DNA from: Pseudarthrobacter sp. fls2-241-R2A-127
GTDB taxonomy: Bacteria > Actinomycetota > Actinomycetes > Actinomycetales > Micrococcaceae
Assembly (NCBI RefSeq): GCF_030209355.1
Contig: NZ_JARVSF010000004.1
Span: forward strand, 90,512-154,511
Reading direction: 5' to 3'
DNA: 64,000 nt
The notes beneath the pieces were generated by a model. The model made no database searches and had not been told where the DNA came from. It saw only the letters and a program-made list of their open reading frames with translations. This document shows positions 57,378 to 64,000 of this stretch, in pieces (positions within the stretch are counted from its first letter, which is position 1; every line of letters starts with the position of its first letter). Made by a program: the position numbers and the translations under genes.

Positions 57378-58930
57378 GGCTCAAGCTCACGCTGCTGCGC
57401 AACGGGCTGCGCCGCAGCCCCTGGCAGCTGTTGGGCATGGCCATCGCGGGGCTTTATGCGCTGGGCGTGGTGGCCGCGCTCGTGATCGGCCTTGTCCTGC
57501 TCCGGAACGCAGGCACCGGAACCGCGCACACGGCGGTGGTGCTGGGCGGCTCGGCGGCCGTGCTCGGCTGGGGTTTGATTCCGGTGGTTGCCTCCGCCAC
57601 GGACATGACCCTGGATCCGGCCCGCTTCACCACCTTTGCCATCCCCATGAAGCAGTTGCTGGCAGGCCTCGCCGTTGGAGGCCTGATCGGCATCCCGGGA
57701 CTGGCCACCGCACTCGTCGCCCTGGCCACGGTAGCCACCTGGTCCCGCGGAGTGCTGCCCGCGCTCGCGGCCCTCGTGGGCGCCTGCCTGGGCGTCATGA
57801 CGTGCGTTGTGCTGGCGAAGGTCGTCACCACCGCCACGGCGAGCCTGGCCGCGTCCCGGCGGTTCAAGGACATCAGCGCCCTCGCCTTCATGGTGCCCCT
57901 GGTCCTGCTCGGTCCCATCGTGGCGGGCGTTGCCCGCGGGGTGTCGGCCTCCACGGGATTCCTGCCGGATTTCGCCATGGCCCTGTCCTGGACTCCGCTC
58001 GGCGCGCCGTGGGCCCTCGGCGGCGACGTCGCCGCGGGCCGGCCGGGAGCGGCTGCCGTGAAGCTGCTGGTGGCGTTGGCGGTCCTGGCAGGCCTGGCCT
58101 GGTGCTGGAAGCTGCTGCTGGAGAGGGCCCTCGTCACCCCGCCCTATGCCGGTGCCGTCAAAAGGAAAGGCGGCCGTCTTGGGTTGCTCGGCGTGGTTCC
58201 TCCCACCCCGGCAGGCGCTGTGATGGCCAGGTCCCTCACATACTGGCTACGGGACCCGCGGTATTCGGGTTCCCTCGTGGTGATCCCGCTGCTTCCCGTG
58301 ATCATGCTGTTCCAGGGTGCGCAGACAGGACACTACGGGGGCCTCGCCTTCCTCGCCCCGATATCGGCGTTCATCCTGGCCTGGTCCATTTCCGCGGACG
58401 TGTCCTACGACAACACCGCGTTCGCCCTCCATGTGGCCACCGGGGTCCGCGGCGTGGCGGACCGGCTGGGCCGGTCCCTTGCCTGCCTGGTGTTCGCCCT
58501 TCCGGTGGTCCTGGTGTTCGCGGTGGGGGCTGCCGCACTGACCCGCGACTGGGTTGCGTTGCCCGGCCAGTTGGGGCTCAGCCTGGGAATCCTCTTCAGC
58601 GGCCTCGGCTTGTCCTCCGTGGTCTCTGCCCGCTACACGGTCACGGTTCCGCTGCCCGGCGACAGCCCGTTCAAGAAGCCGCCCGGCAACGTCGGACAGA
58701 CCCTCGCCGTGCAGTTCGTGGGGATGCTGGTGCTGCTGGTCCTGGTGCTCCCCGAGGCAGCATTGCTGGTGGCACACGCCGTAACGGGCAACGCCATGTT
58801 CGGGTGGATCAACCTGGTTGTCGGCGTAATCCTGGGCCTCGTTTTCTTCGTGGCCGGCGTCCGCCTGGGCGGCCGATGGCTCGACGTCCGGGGCCCGGAA
58901 CTCCTGGCGCAAGTTTCAGTCAACCGCTGA
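57359..58930 (+). CDS. ABC transporter permease, large exporter type
   Basis: 523 residues with about 12 membrane helices in two halves joined by a charged loop (KRKGGRLGLLG). The start ATG 57359 overlaps the ATPase gene by 19 bases, showing tight coupling. The protein resembles the large actinobacterial ABC-2-like permeases of unknown substrate. Longer upstream frames are shadows of the ATPase gene. Confidence 0.82.
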   Translation: MVAHLLRLKLTLLRNGLRRSPWQLLGMAIAGLYALGVVAALVIGLVLLRNAGTGTAHTAVVLGGSAAVLGWGLIPVVASATDMTLDPARFTTFAIPMKQLLAGLAVGGLIGIPGLATALVALATVATWSRGVLPALAALVGACLGVMTCVVLAKVVTTATASLAASRRFKDISALAFMVPLVLLGPIVAGVARGVSASTGFLPDFAMALSWTPLGAPWALGGDVAAGRPGAAAVKLLVALAVLAGLAWCWKLLLERALVTPPYAGAVKRKGGRLGLLGVVPPTPAGAVMARSLTYWLRDPRYSGSLVVIPLLPVIMLFQGAQTGHYGGLAFLAPISAFILAWSISADVSYDNTAFALHVATGVRGVADRLGRSLACLVFALPVVLVFAVGAAALTRDWVALPGQLGLSLGILFSGLGLSSVVSARYTVTVPLPGDSPFKKPPGNVGQTLAVQFVGMLVLLVLVLPEAALLVAHAVTGNAMFGWINLVVGVILGLVFFVAGVRLGGRWLDVRGPELLAQVSVNR

Positions 58931-58950
58931 CAAACCCGGGAGGGAAGAGC

Positions 58951-59731
58951 ATGGAAATAGTCATCCTCGGCGGCAGCAGGCAGGCCGGAAAACTCGCGGC
59001 CGATGCCATCGAAGACCTGGTCCGGCGCAAGCCCGGCGCGGTTCTGGGCCTCGCCACCGGGTCCTCACCGCTGCCCGTCTATGACGAACTCGCTGCCCGG
59101 GCACCAGCAGGGCCTGGACTTCAGCAGGACTACCGGGTTCGCACTGGACGAATATGTGGGCCTGCCGGCTGGGCATCCGGAGTCCTACCGTGAGGTGATC
59201 CGCCGGGAATTCACCAACCGGGTGAACATCGCGGCCGGCAACGTCCATGGACCGGACGGAACCGCCGGCGACATCCCGGCCGCGTGTGAAGCGTACGAGC
59301 ACGCCATCGCCGTTGCCGGCGGCGTGGACCTGCAGCTGCTGGGGGTGGGAACGGACGGCCATATCGGCTTCAACGAACCCGGCTCCTCGTTCGCCTCGCG
59401 GACCCGGATCAAGAGCCTGATCGAGCAGACACGCCGGGACAATGCCAGGCTCTTCGACAGACTCGCCGATGTCCCGCACCACGTGCTCACCCAGGGCCTG
59501 GGCACCATCATGGCAGCGCGGCATGTGATCCTCCTCGCCACCGGGGCGCAAAAGGCCAAAGCTGTCCGCGACTTCGTGGAAGGCCCGGTGGCGGCCATCT
59601 GTCCGGCCTCCATCCTGCAGTTCCATCCGCATGCCACGGTCCTGCTGGACGAGGCCGCCGCGTCCGGCCTGAAACTGGCGGATTTCTACCGCCATACCTA
59701 TGAGAACAAGCCCGGCTGGCAGGGGCTCTAG
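58951..59731 (+). pseudogene. nagB: Glucosamine-6-phosphate deaminase broken by a one-base frameshift
   Basis: From ATG 58951 the first 50 codons read a normal NagB N-terminus (MEIVILGGSRQAGKLAAD...LATGSSPLPVYDELAAR). At the GGG run 59099-59101 the frame then shifts: deleting one G restores HQQGLDFSRTTGFALDEYVGL and the rest of the protein, including LGVGTDGHIGFNEPGS, to a stop at 59731. The repaired length would be about 259 residues, normal for the family. NagB turns glucosamine-6-phosphate into fructose-6-phosphate and ammonia. The lesion is either a real recent mutation or a sequencing error. Confidence 0.88.
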
Positions 59732-59770
59732 GGGCTTGCTTTGCCGTCGTTTGCGTCGTTGAAAGGGACA

Positions 59771-59827
59771 CGGCGGCCGGTGCCGGACCCCGGCGCGGGC
59801 GTGCCGGCGTCGAACGCCCGGCCGCCG
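59771..59827. terminator. Inverted repeat after nagB, possible terminator
   Basis: Perfect 10-bp arms CGGCGGCCGG (59771-59780) and CCGGCCGCCG (59818-59827) with a GC-rich 37-base centre, placed between nagB and the -10 of the next gene. Confidence 0.4.
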
Positions 59828-59834
59828 GAAAGGC

Positions 59835-59840
59835 TAAGAT
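59835..59840 (+). promoter_or_regulatory. -10 element of a leaderless promoter
   Basis: TAAGAT seven bases before ATG 59848. It supports that start over the in-frame ATG at 59839, which lies inside the hexamer. Confidence 0.5.
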
Positions 59841-59847
59841 GGATGCC

Positions 59848-60177
59848 ATGACTAGCATGACGGACCCTCTCGAAAACGACCCGATGCGCGAGCTTTCCGG
59901 GGCTGGAACGTCCACGGCCACCATCGAGCGCGAGGAACTGCGCCAGGAGGTGGAGCCGGGGGACCGGGAGCGCTTTGCCCACTATGTGCGCAAGGAAAAG
60001 ATCATGGAGTCCGCCATGACCGGCGAGCCCGTCATCGCGCTGTGCGGCAAGGTCTGGACCCCGGGCCGCGACCCGCAGAAGTTCCCGGTGTGCCCTGAGT
60101 GCAAGGAAGTCTACGAGGGCCTCCGGCCGGGCAACGACGGCGGGAAGGGTCCGGGAGACTCGGGCAACAACAAGTAG
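59848..60177 (+). CDS. DUF3039 protein
   Basis: 109 residues. A conserved core HYVRKEKIMESAMTGEPVIALCGKVWTPGRDPQKFPVCPECKEVYE, written here only by its landmarks C (CGK), CPEC and the ERFAHYV start, suggests a small zinc-binding or nucleic-acid protein. DUF3039 has no assigned role. It is followed with one-base overlap by a helicase gene, a pairing I recall in other actinobacteria, suggesting a functional link. Confidence 0.78.
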   Translation: MTSMTDPLENDPMRELSGAGTSTATIEREELRQEVEPGDRERFAHYVRKEKIMESAMTGEPVIALCGKVWTPGRDPQKFPVCPECKEVYEGLRPGNDGGKGPGDSGNNK

Positions 60178-61955
60178 TGACGGAGACGCTCTTTGGCGGC
60201 CCCACCCTGCCTCCGGCCTATCCGGAACGGGCAGCCTGGGGAACCGCTCCCAAACTCCGTGCCTGGCAGCAGGAAGCACTCGACCTCTACCTGAAAAGCA
60301 GTCCCCGCGACTTCCTCGCGGTGGCCACCCCTGGCGCCGGTAAGACCACTTTCGCGCTGCGGATCGCGTCCACCCTCATCGATTCTGGGGCAGTGAACCG
60401 GGTGACCATCGTCGCCCCCACCGACCACCTGAAACGGCAGTGGGCTGACGCGGCTGCCAAGGTGGGCATCGCCATCGATCCCAACTTCAAGAATTCCGAC
60501 GGCCAGCACGGCCGCGGGTTCATCGGCGTTGCCGTGACGTACGCGCAGGTGGCCAGCAAACCCATGCTGCACCGGGCCAAGACCGAGGCCGCCCGGACAC
60601 TGGTGATCCTGGACGAGATACACCACGGCGGCGAAGCGCTGTCCTGGGGCGATGGCCTCCGCGAGGCATTCGATCCCGCCGTGCGGCGGCTGTCCCTGAC
60701 CGGTACGCCGTTCCGCTCGGACACCTCGCCCATCCCGTTCGTGGAGTACGCGGAAGACCGGGACGGCATCCGCCGTTCCAAGGCTGACTACACCTACGGC
60801 TACGGCAACGCCCTGCGCGACCACGTGGTCCGGCCGGTGATGTTCATGGCGTACTCCGGCCAGATGCGCTGGCGCACCAGCGCGGGCGAGGAAATGGCCG
60901 CGTCCCTGGGCGAGGCGGCAGTCACCAAGGACATCACCAGCCACGCCTGGCGGACCGCGCTGAACCCGGCAGGGGAGTGGATCCCCGCAGTCCTGGCCGG
61001 TGCGGACAGGCGGCTCAGCGAAGTCCGGCGCACCGTGCCGGATGCCGGCGGCCTGGTCATCGCCACCGACCATGAGGACGCCCGTGCCTACGCCGGCCAG
61101 CTGAAGAAGATCACCGGGGAATCACCCACCGTCATCCTGTCCGACGACGCCAAGGCCTCCAGCAAGATCGAGGAGTTCACGGCAAGCGAAAAGCGCTGGA
61201 TGGTCGCCGTCCGCATGGTGTCCGAAGGCGTGGACGTACCCCGGCTTTCCGTGGGCGTCTACGCCACGTCCACCTCCACCCCGTTGTTCTTTGCCCAGGC
61301 TGTGGGCCGTTTCGTGCGTGCCCGCAAGCGGGGCGAAACGGCGTCGGTCTTCCTCCCTTCAGTGCCGCAGCTGATGGCGCTGGCCAACTCCATGGAGATG
61401 GAGCGGGACCACGCGCTGGACCGGCCCGAGAAGGAAGACGGCGACGGCCTCCTCAACCCGGAAGACTCGTTGATGGACGAGGCCAACCGCGAGGAAAAGG
61501 CCTCCGACAGCCTCACGAAGGGCAAGTTCGAGGCCTTGGACTCCCAGGCGTCCTTCGACCGGGTATTGTTCGACGGCGGCGAGTTCGGCACCGGCGGCGA
61601 GGTGGGGTCCGACGACGAAATGGACTTCCTGGGGATCCCGGGGCTGCTGGATGCAGAGCAGGTGGGGACGCTTCTGCGCCAGCGCCAGCACGAACAACTG
61701 AACCGGAAGAACCGGAAGGCTCCGGCCGCCGAAAGCCAGGTTCCGGCCGTTCCGGACCACCGGATGTTGATGGACCTGCGCAATGAGCTGGCCAAGAACG
61801 TGGCCGCCTGGGCCGCGAGGACCGGGACCCCGCACGGCGTGGTCCACACCAAGCTGCGTACCGTGTGCGGAGGGCCCCCGGTGGCACAGGCCAATGAGGA
61901 GCAGTTGCAGTCCAGGCTGCGGAAGCTTCAGGACTGGTTCATCGGCCGCAAGTAG
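60177..61955 (+). CDS. DEAD/DEAH-like superfamily 2 helicase
   Basis: 592 residues from GTG 60177. Walker A TPGAGKTT (51-58), DEIH box (VILDEIHHGG), SLTGTPFRSD (motif III) and the C-terminal helicase motifs VRMVSEGVDVP and AQAVGRFVRAR give a complete SF2 core resembling restriction-type/XPB-like translocases. After it comes a glutamate-rich linker (about 410-480) and a C-terminal helical domain (about 530-592). Target nucleic acid unknown. The GTG overlaps the DUF3039 stop by one base, so the two form an operon. Confidence 0.85.
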   Translation: MTETLFGGPTLPPAYPERAAWGTAPKLRAWQQEALDLYLKSSPRDFLAVATPGAGKTTFALRIASTLIDSGAVNRVTIVAPTDHLKRQWADAAAKVGIAIDPNFKNSDGQHGRGFIGVAVTYAQVASKPMLHRAKTEAARTLVILDEIHHGGEALSWGDGLREAFDPAVRRLSLTGTPFRSDTSPIPFVEYAEDRDGIRRSKADYTYGYGNALRDHVVRPVMFMAYSGQMRWRTSAGEEMAASLGEAAVTKDITSHAWRTALNPAGEWIPAVLAGADRRLSEVRRTVPDAGGLVIATDHEDARAYAGQLKKITGESPTVILSDDAKASSKIEEFTASEKRWMVAVRMVSEGVDVPRLSVGVYATSTSTPLFFAQAVGRFVRARKRGETASVFLPSVPQLMALANSMEMERDHALDRPEKEDGDGLLNPEDSLMDEANREEKASDSLTKGKFEALDSQASFDRVLFDGGEFGTGGEVGSDDEMDFLGIPGLLDAEQVGTLLRQRQHEQLNRKNRKAPAAESQVPAVPDHRMLMDLRNELAKNVAAWAARTGTPHGVVHTKLRTVCGGPPVAQANEEQLQSRLRKLQDWFIGRK

Positions 61956-61958
61956 GGC

Positions 61959-62591
61959 TCAGGCGAAGTCCACGCCGCCCAGTTCCATTTCGGCGACGGC
62001 GTCTTCGAGGTCCTCGCCAATCCCTGCCGTCAGCGACCGCACCACGGTGACGCCGTAGCCGGCCTGGACGGCATCCAGGGCGGTGGCCTTCACGCAGTAG
62101 TCGGTGGCGATGCCCACCACCACGACGTCCTCCACGTCGTGGCTTTGCAGCCAGTCGTCGAGGCCGACCGCTTCCTCCTCGGCCCCGGTCCCGTCCGCGG
62201 GGCCGGGCATTCCGCCGGCCTGGCGCTCCCCGGTGGGGACGGCGTCCTCCGGCGCCAGAAGGCCCTCGAACGCGGAGTACGCGGCCGCGAACTGGCCCTT
62301 CCGGAAGTACGCGTCAATGTACTCGGTGTCCAGGTCCGGGTGGAGTTCGGCGCCCCGGGTTCCCGCCACGCAGTGCCGCGGCCAGCTGTCCTTGAAATCC
62401 GGTTCCTCGGAGAAGTGGCTGCCGGGATCGATGTGCCAGTCCTGCGTGGCTGCCACATAATCGAATTCGTTGTGGTGGGCGTCCAGGTACTCGCTGATGG
62501 CGCCGGCCACCGCCGCACCGCCCTCCACGGCCAGCGAGCCGCCCTCGCAGAAATCGTTCTGGACATCGACGATGATCAGTGCGCGGGACAT
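61959..62591 (-). CDS. Nicotinamidase / isochorismatase-family hydrolase
   Basis: 210 residues. Catalytic D9 (IVDVQNDF), metal-site DWHIDPGSHFS, and nucleophile cysteine in GIATDYCVKAT identify a nicotinamidase (PncA) rather than a general isochorismatase. It hydrolyses nicotinamide to nicotinate, and in mycobacteria activates pyrazinamide. A Glu/Gly-rich insertion (about residues 120-145) is not in the core fold. It lies nine bases after pncB, whose product uses the nicotinate. Confidence 0.87.
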   Translation of the reverse strand: MSRALIIVDVQNDFCEGGSLAVEGGAAVAGAISEYLDAHHNEFDYVAATQDWHIDPGSHFSEEPDFKDSWPRHCVAGTRGAELHPDLDTEYIDAYFRKGQFAAAYSAFEGLLAPEDAVPTGERQAGGMPGPADGTGAEEEAVGLDDWLQSHDVEDVVVVGIATDYCVKATALDAVQAGYGVTVVRSLTAGIGEDLEDAVAEMELGGVDFA

Positions 62592-62600
62592 CAGTGCTCC

Positions 62601-63929
62601 TCAGTGGTCTTCATAGAGTGTGGCGATGGCGGGCTCGCCGCGCTGCAGGCGGTTCACCACCGGAGGCAGTTCCGCCATGGAATCGGCGTGGCGCTGCCGT
62701 GCGCGCACCACTCCCTCGTGCCCGGTCCAGCCCGGCAGCAGTTCGCCGTTCTTCATGAACTGCTGCAGCAGTGGCCGGTCGTTGCCGTCGTCCTCGGGCC
62801 GGTGGCCCACACCCACCACCTCGGCGGTGGCGGTGCCGCGGGCGTCGAGTTTCCGCAGCGCGTACTTCCGCCCGCCAACGCTGGCCTTGTTCTTGGCCGC
62901 CTTTGCCACGGAGACGAAGTTTCCGGCATCGTCCGTCCGGCTGACCAGCTTGTAGACCATGCTGGCGGTGGGGGCTCCGGAGCCGGTCACCAGGGACGTG
63001 CCCACGCCGTAGGAATCCACCGGGGCTGACTGCAACGCGGCAATGGCGTACTCATCAAGGTCGGACGTGACCACGATCTTGGTGTGCTCGTTGCCCAGCT
63101 CGTCCAGCAGCCGGCGTACCCACTGCGCCTGGGCCACGAGGTCGCCCGAGTCCAGCCGGACAGCGCCCAGCCGGGGCCCTGCCAGGTCCACGGCCGTGCG
63201 GACGGCCTTTTCGACGTCGTACGTGTCCACCAGCAGGGATGTGCCCTCGCCCAGCGAGGCTATCTGGGCCTCGAAGGCCTCCCGCTCGGTATCGTGCAGC
63301 AGCGTGAACGAGTGCGCGGCCGTACCCACCGTGCGGATGCCGTAGCGTGCGCCCGCCTCCAGGTTCGAGGTGCTGTCAAAACCGGCGATCACCGCAGCCC
63401 GCGCAGCTGCCGCTGCAGCTTCCTCGTGGGTGCGGCGCGAACCCATTTCGATGCACGGCCGGCCGCCGGCCGCGCTGACCATCCGGGAGGCAGCGGAGGC
63501 AATGGCGCTGTCGTGGTTCAGGACCGAGAGCAGGTACGTCTCGAGCATGCAGGCCTCAGCGAAGGAGGCCTCAACGATCAGGATGGGGGAGTTGGGAAAG
63601 TAGGCTTCGCCCTCCGCGTAGCCCCAGATGTCCCCGGAGAACCTGTAGTTGGCCAGGTACTCCAGGGTTTCCCGGTTGACCACCTTGGTTCGTTCCAGGT
63701 ACTCCAGCTCCGCCCCGCCGAAACGGAAATTCGCGATGCCTTCCAGGAGGCGCCCGGTGCCCGCCACAATCCCGTAACGCCGGCCGTCGGGCAGCCGCCG
63801 GGCGAAGGCCTCGAACACCGAATTGCGGTGCGCCGCCCCCGAATGGAGGGACGCCTGCAGCATGGTCAGCTCGTAGTGGTCGGTGTAAAAGGACGTGCGG
63901 GGATGGTCCCAGCCGGCGGAGGTGCTCAC
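62601..63929 (-). CDS. pncB: Nicotinate phosphoribosyltransferase
   Basis: 442 residues from GTG 63929. The N-terminal TDHYELTMLQASL, the GTxxAHS segment (VGTAAHSFTL) and VRLDSGDLVAQA are characteristic. It condenses nicotinate and PRPP to nicotinate mononucleotide in NAD salvage. The frame extends seven codons further, but a -10 hexamer stands seven bases before GTG 63929. Together with the next gene it forms a two-step NAD recycling operon. Confidence 0.93.
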   Translation of the reverse strand: MSTSAGWDHPRTSFYTDHYELTMLQASLHSGAAHRNSVFEAFARRLPDGRRYGIVAGTGRLLEGIANFRFGGAELEYLERTKVVNRETLEYLANYRFSGDIWGYAEGEAYFPNSPILIVEASFAEACMLETYLLSVLNHDSAIASAASRMVSAAGGRPCIEMGSRRTHEEAAAAAARAAVIAGFDSTSNLEAGARYGIRTVGTAAHSFTLLHDTEREAFEAQIASLGEGTSLLVDTYDVEKAVRTAVDLAGPRLGAVRLDSGDLVAQAQWVRRLLDELGNEHTKIVVTSDLDEYAIAALQSAPVDSYGVGTSLVTGSGAPTASMVYKLVSRTDDAGNFVSVAKAAKNKASVGGRKYALRKLDARGTATAEVVGVGHRPEDDGNDRPLLQQFMKNGELLPGWTGHEGVVRARQRHADSMAELPPVVNRLQRGEPAIATLYEDH

Positions 63930-63936
63930 GAAAGTC

Positions 63937-63942
63937 ACTCTA
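63937..63942 (-). promoter_or_regulatory. -10 element of a leaderless pncB promoter
   Basis: TAGAGT on the reverse strand seven bases upstream of the pncB GTG, with no ribosome binding site. The remaining 58 bases to the window edge carry no recognisable gene. Confidence 0.5.
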
Positions 63943-64000
63943 GTCCCCACCGGCTCCCTCGTCTCGCTCCGCTTCGCCGCGGGGCCCTCGCCGGCGTGGC

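Noticed and set aside
57235..59193. 652-residue open frame on the plus strand
   Set aside because: It is a shadow of the ABC permease joined to the true first 50 codons of nagB. Only the nagB part is real.
63951..64000. Possible start of another gene at the right edge
   Set aside because: Only 50 bases are available and no start, frame or motif can be supported.

Overview
This is a gene-dense stretch of chromosome from a high-GC actinobacterium, most likely a member of the Micrococcaceae close to Arthrobacter/Pseudarthrobacter. That is an inference from gene order and content: argS-lysA-hom-thrC-thrB-rho-prfA-prmC-tsaC, then the atp operon, a DUF2550 gene and nucS. Other supporting signs are heavy use of GTG/TTG starts and many apparently leaderless promoters (TAnnnT 6-7 bases before the start codon). 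I see no phage, integrase, insertion sequence, CRISPR array or rRNA. One tRNA gene, tRNA-Arg(CCG), is present.

Layout. 1-1611: the end of a zinc/manganese ABC importer (ATPase and permease) facing a Fur/Zur-type repressor. 1702-6053: a metallo-beta-lactamase-fold protein, a Cds1-like cysteine synthase/desulfhydrase, a rhodanese sulfurtransferase, a zinc alcohol dehydrogenase and a HIT protein. 6094-11092: a ketoacyl-ACP synthase III and the helicase HrpA. 11147-12599: a protealysin-type M4 protease with an emfourin-like inhibitor gene. 12726-13805: a cation efflux protein and tRNA-Arg. 13915-16880: a three-gene flavin electron-transfer cassette (FMN-binding lipoprotein, ApbE, and an NqrB/RnfD-ferredoxin-reductase fusion).

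17024-28978 is a conserved housekeeping block: arginyl-tRNA synthetase, lysine and threonine biosynthesis, Rho, RF1, its methylase PrmC and the tRNA t6A enzyme TsaC. From 28980 to 33851 comes a surface-glycan cassette: two GT2 glycosyltransferases, a membrane CapD/WbpM-like sugar-nucleotide dehydratase and a WbpL/WecA-like phosphoglycosyltransferase. 33951-41912 holds the complete F1Fo ATP synthase operon with two AtpI/AtpZ-type genes, followed by DUF2550.

42359-46254 pairs a membrane esterase with an MprF-like aminoacyl-lipid synthase that carries a rhomboid-like N-terminus. Then come a cold-shock gene with a long leader, the mismatch endonuclease NucS divergent from a small zinc-ribbon protein, an alpha/beta hydrolase, an AI-2E-family transporter, an unknown membrane protein, a YbbN-like thioredoxin-TPR protein, an OYE flavoprotein, DUF3253 and a CPA1 antiporter fused to a UBP zinc finger. 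An ABC exporter follows, then nagB broken by a one-base frameshift, a DUF3039/helicase pair, and the NAD-salvage pair pncA-pncB at the right edge.

The most interesting items are the flavin electron-transfer cassette, the esterase/MprF-rhomboid pair, the nested inverted repeats between rho and prfA, the protealysin-emfourin pair, the antiporter-zinc-finger fusion and the nagB frameshift.
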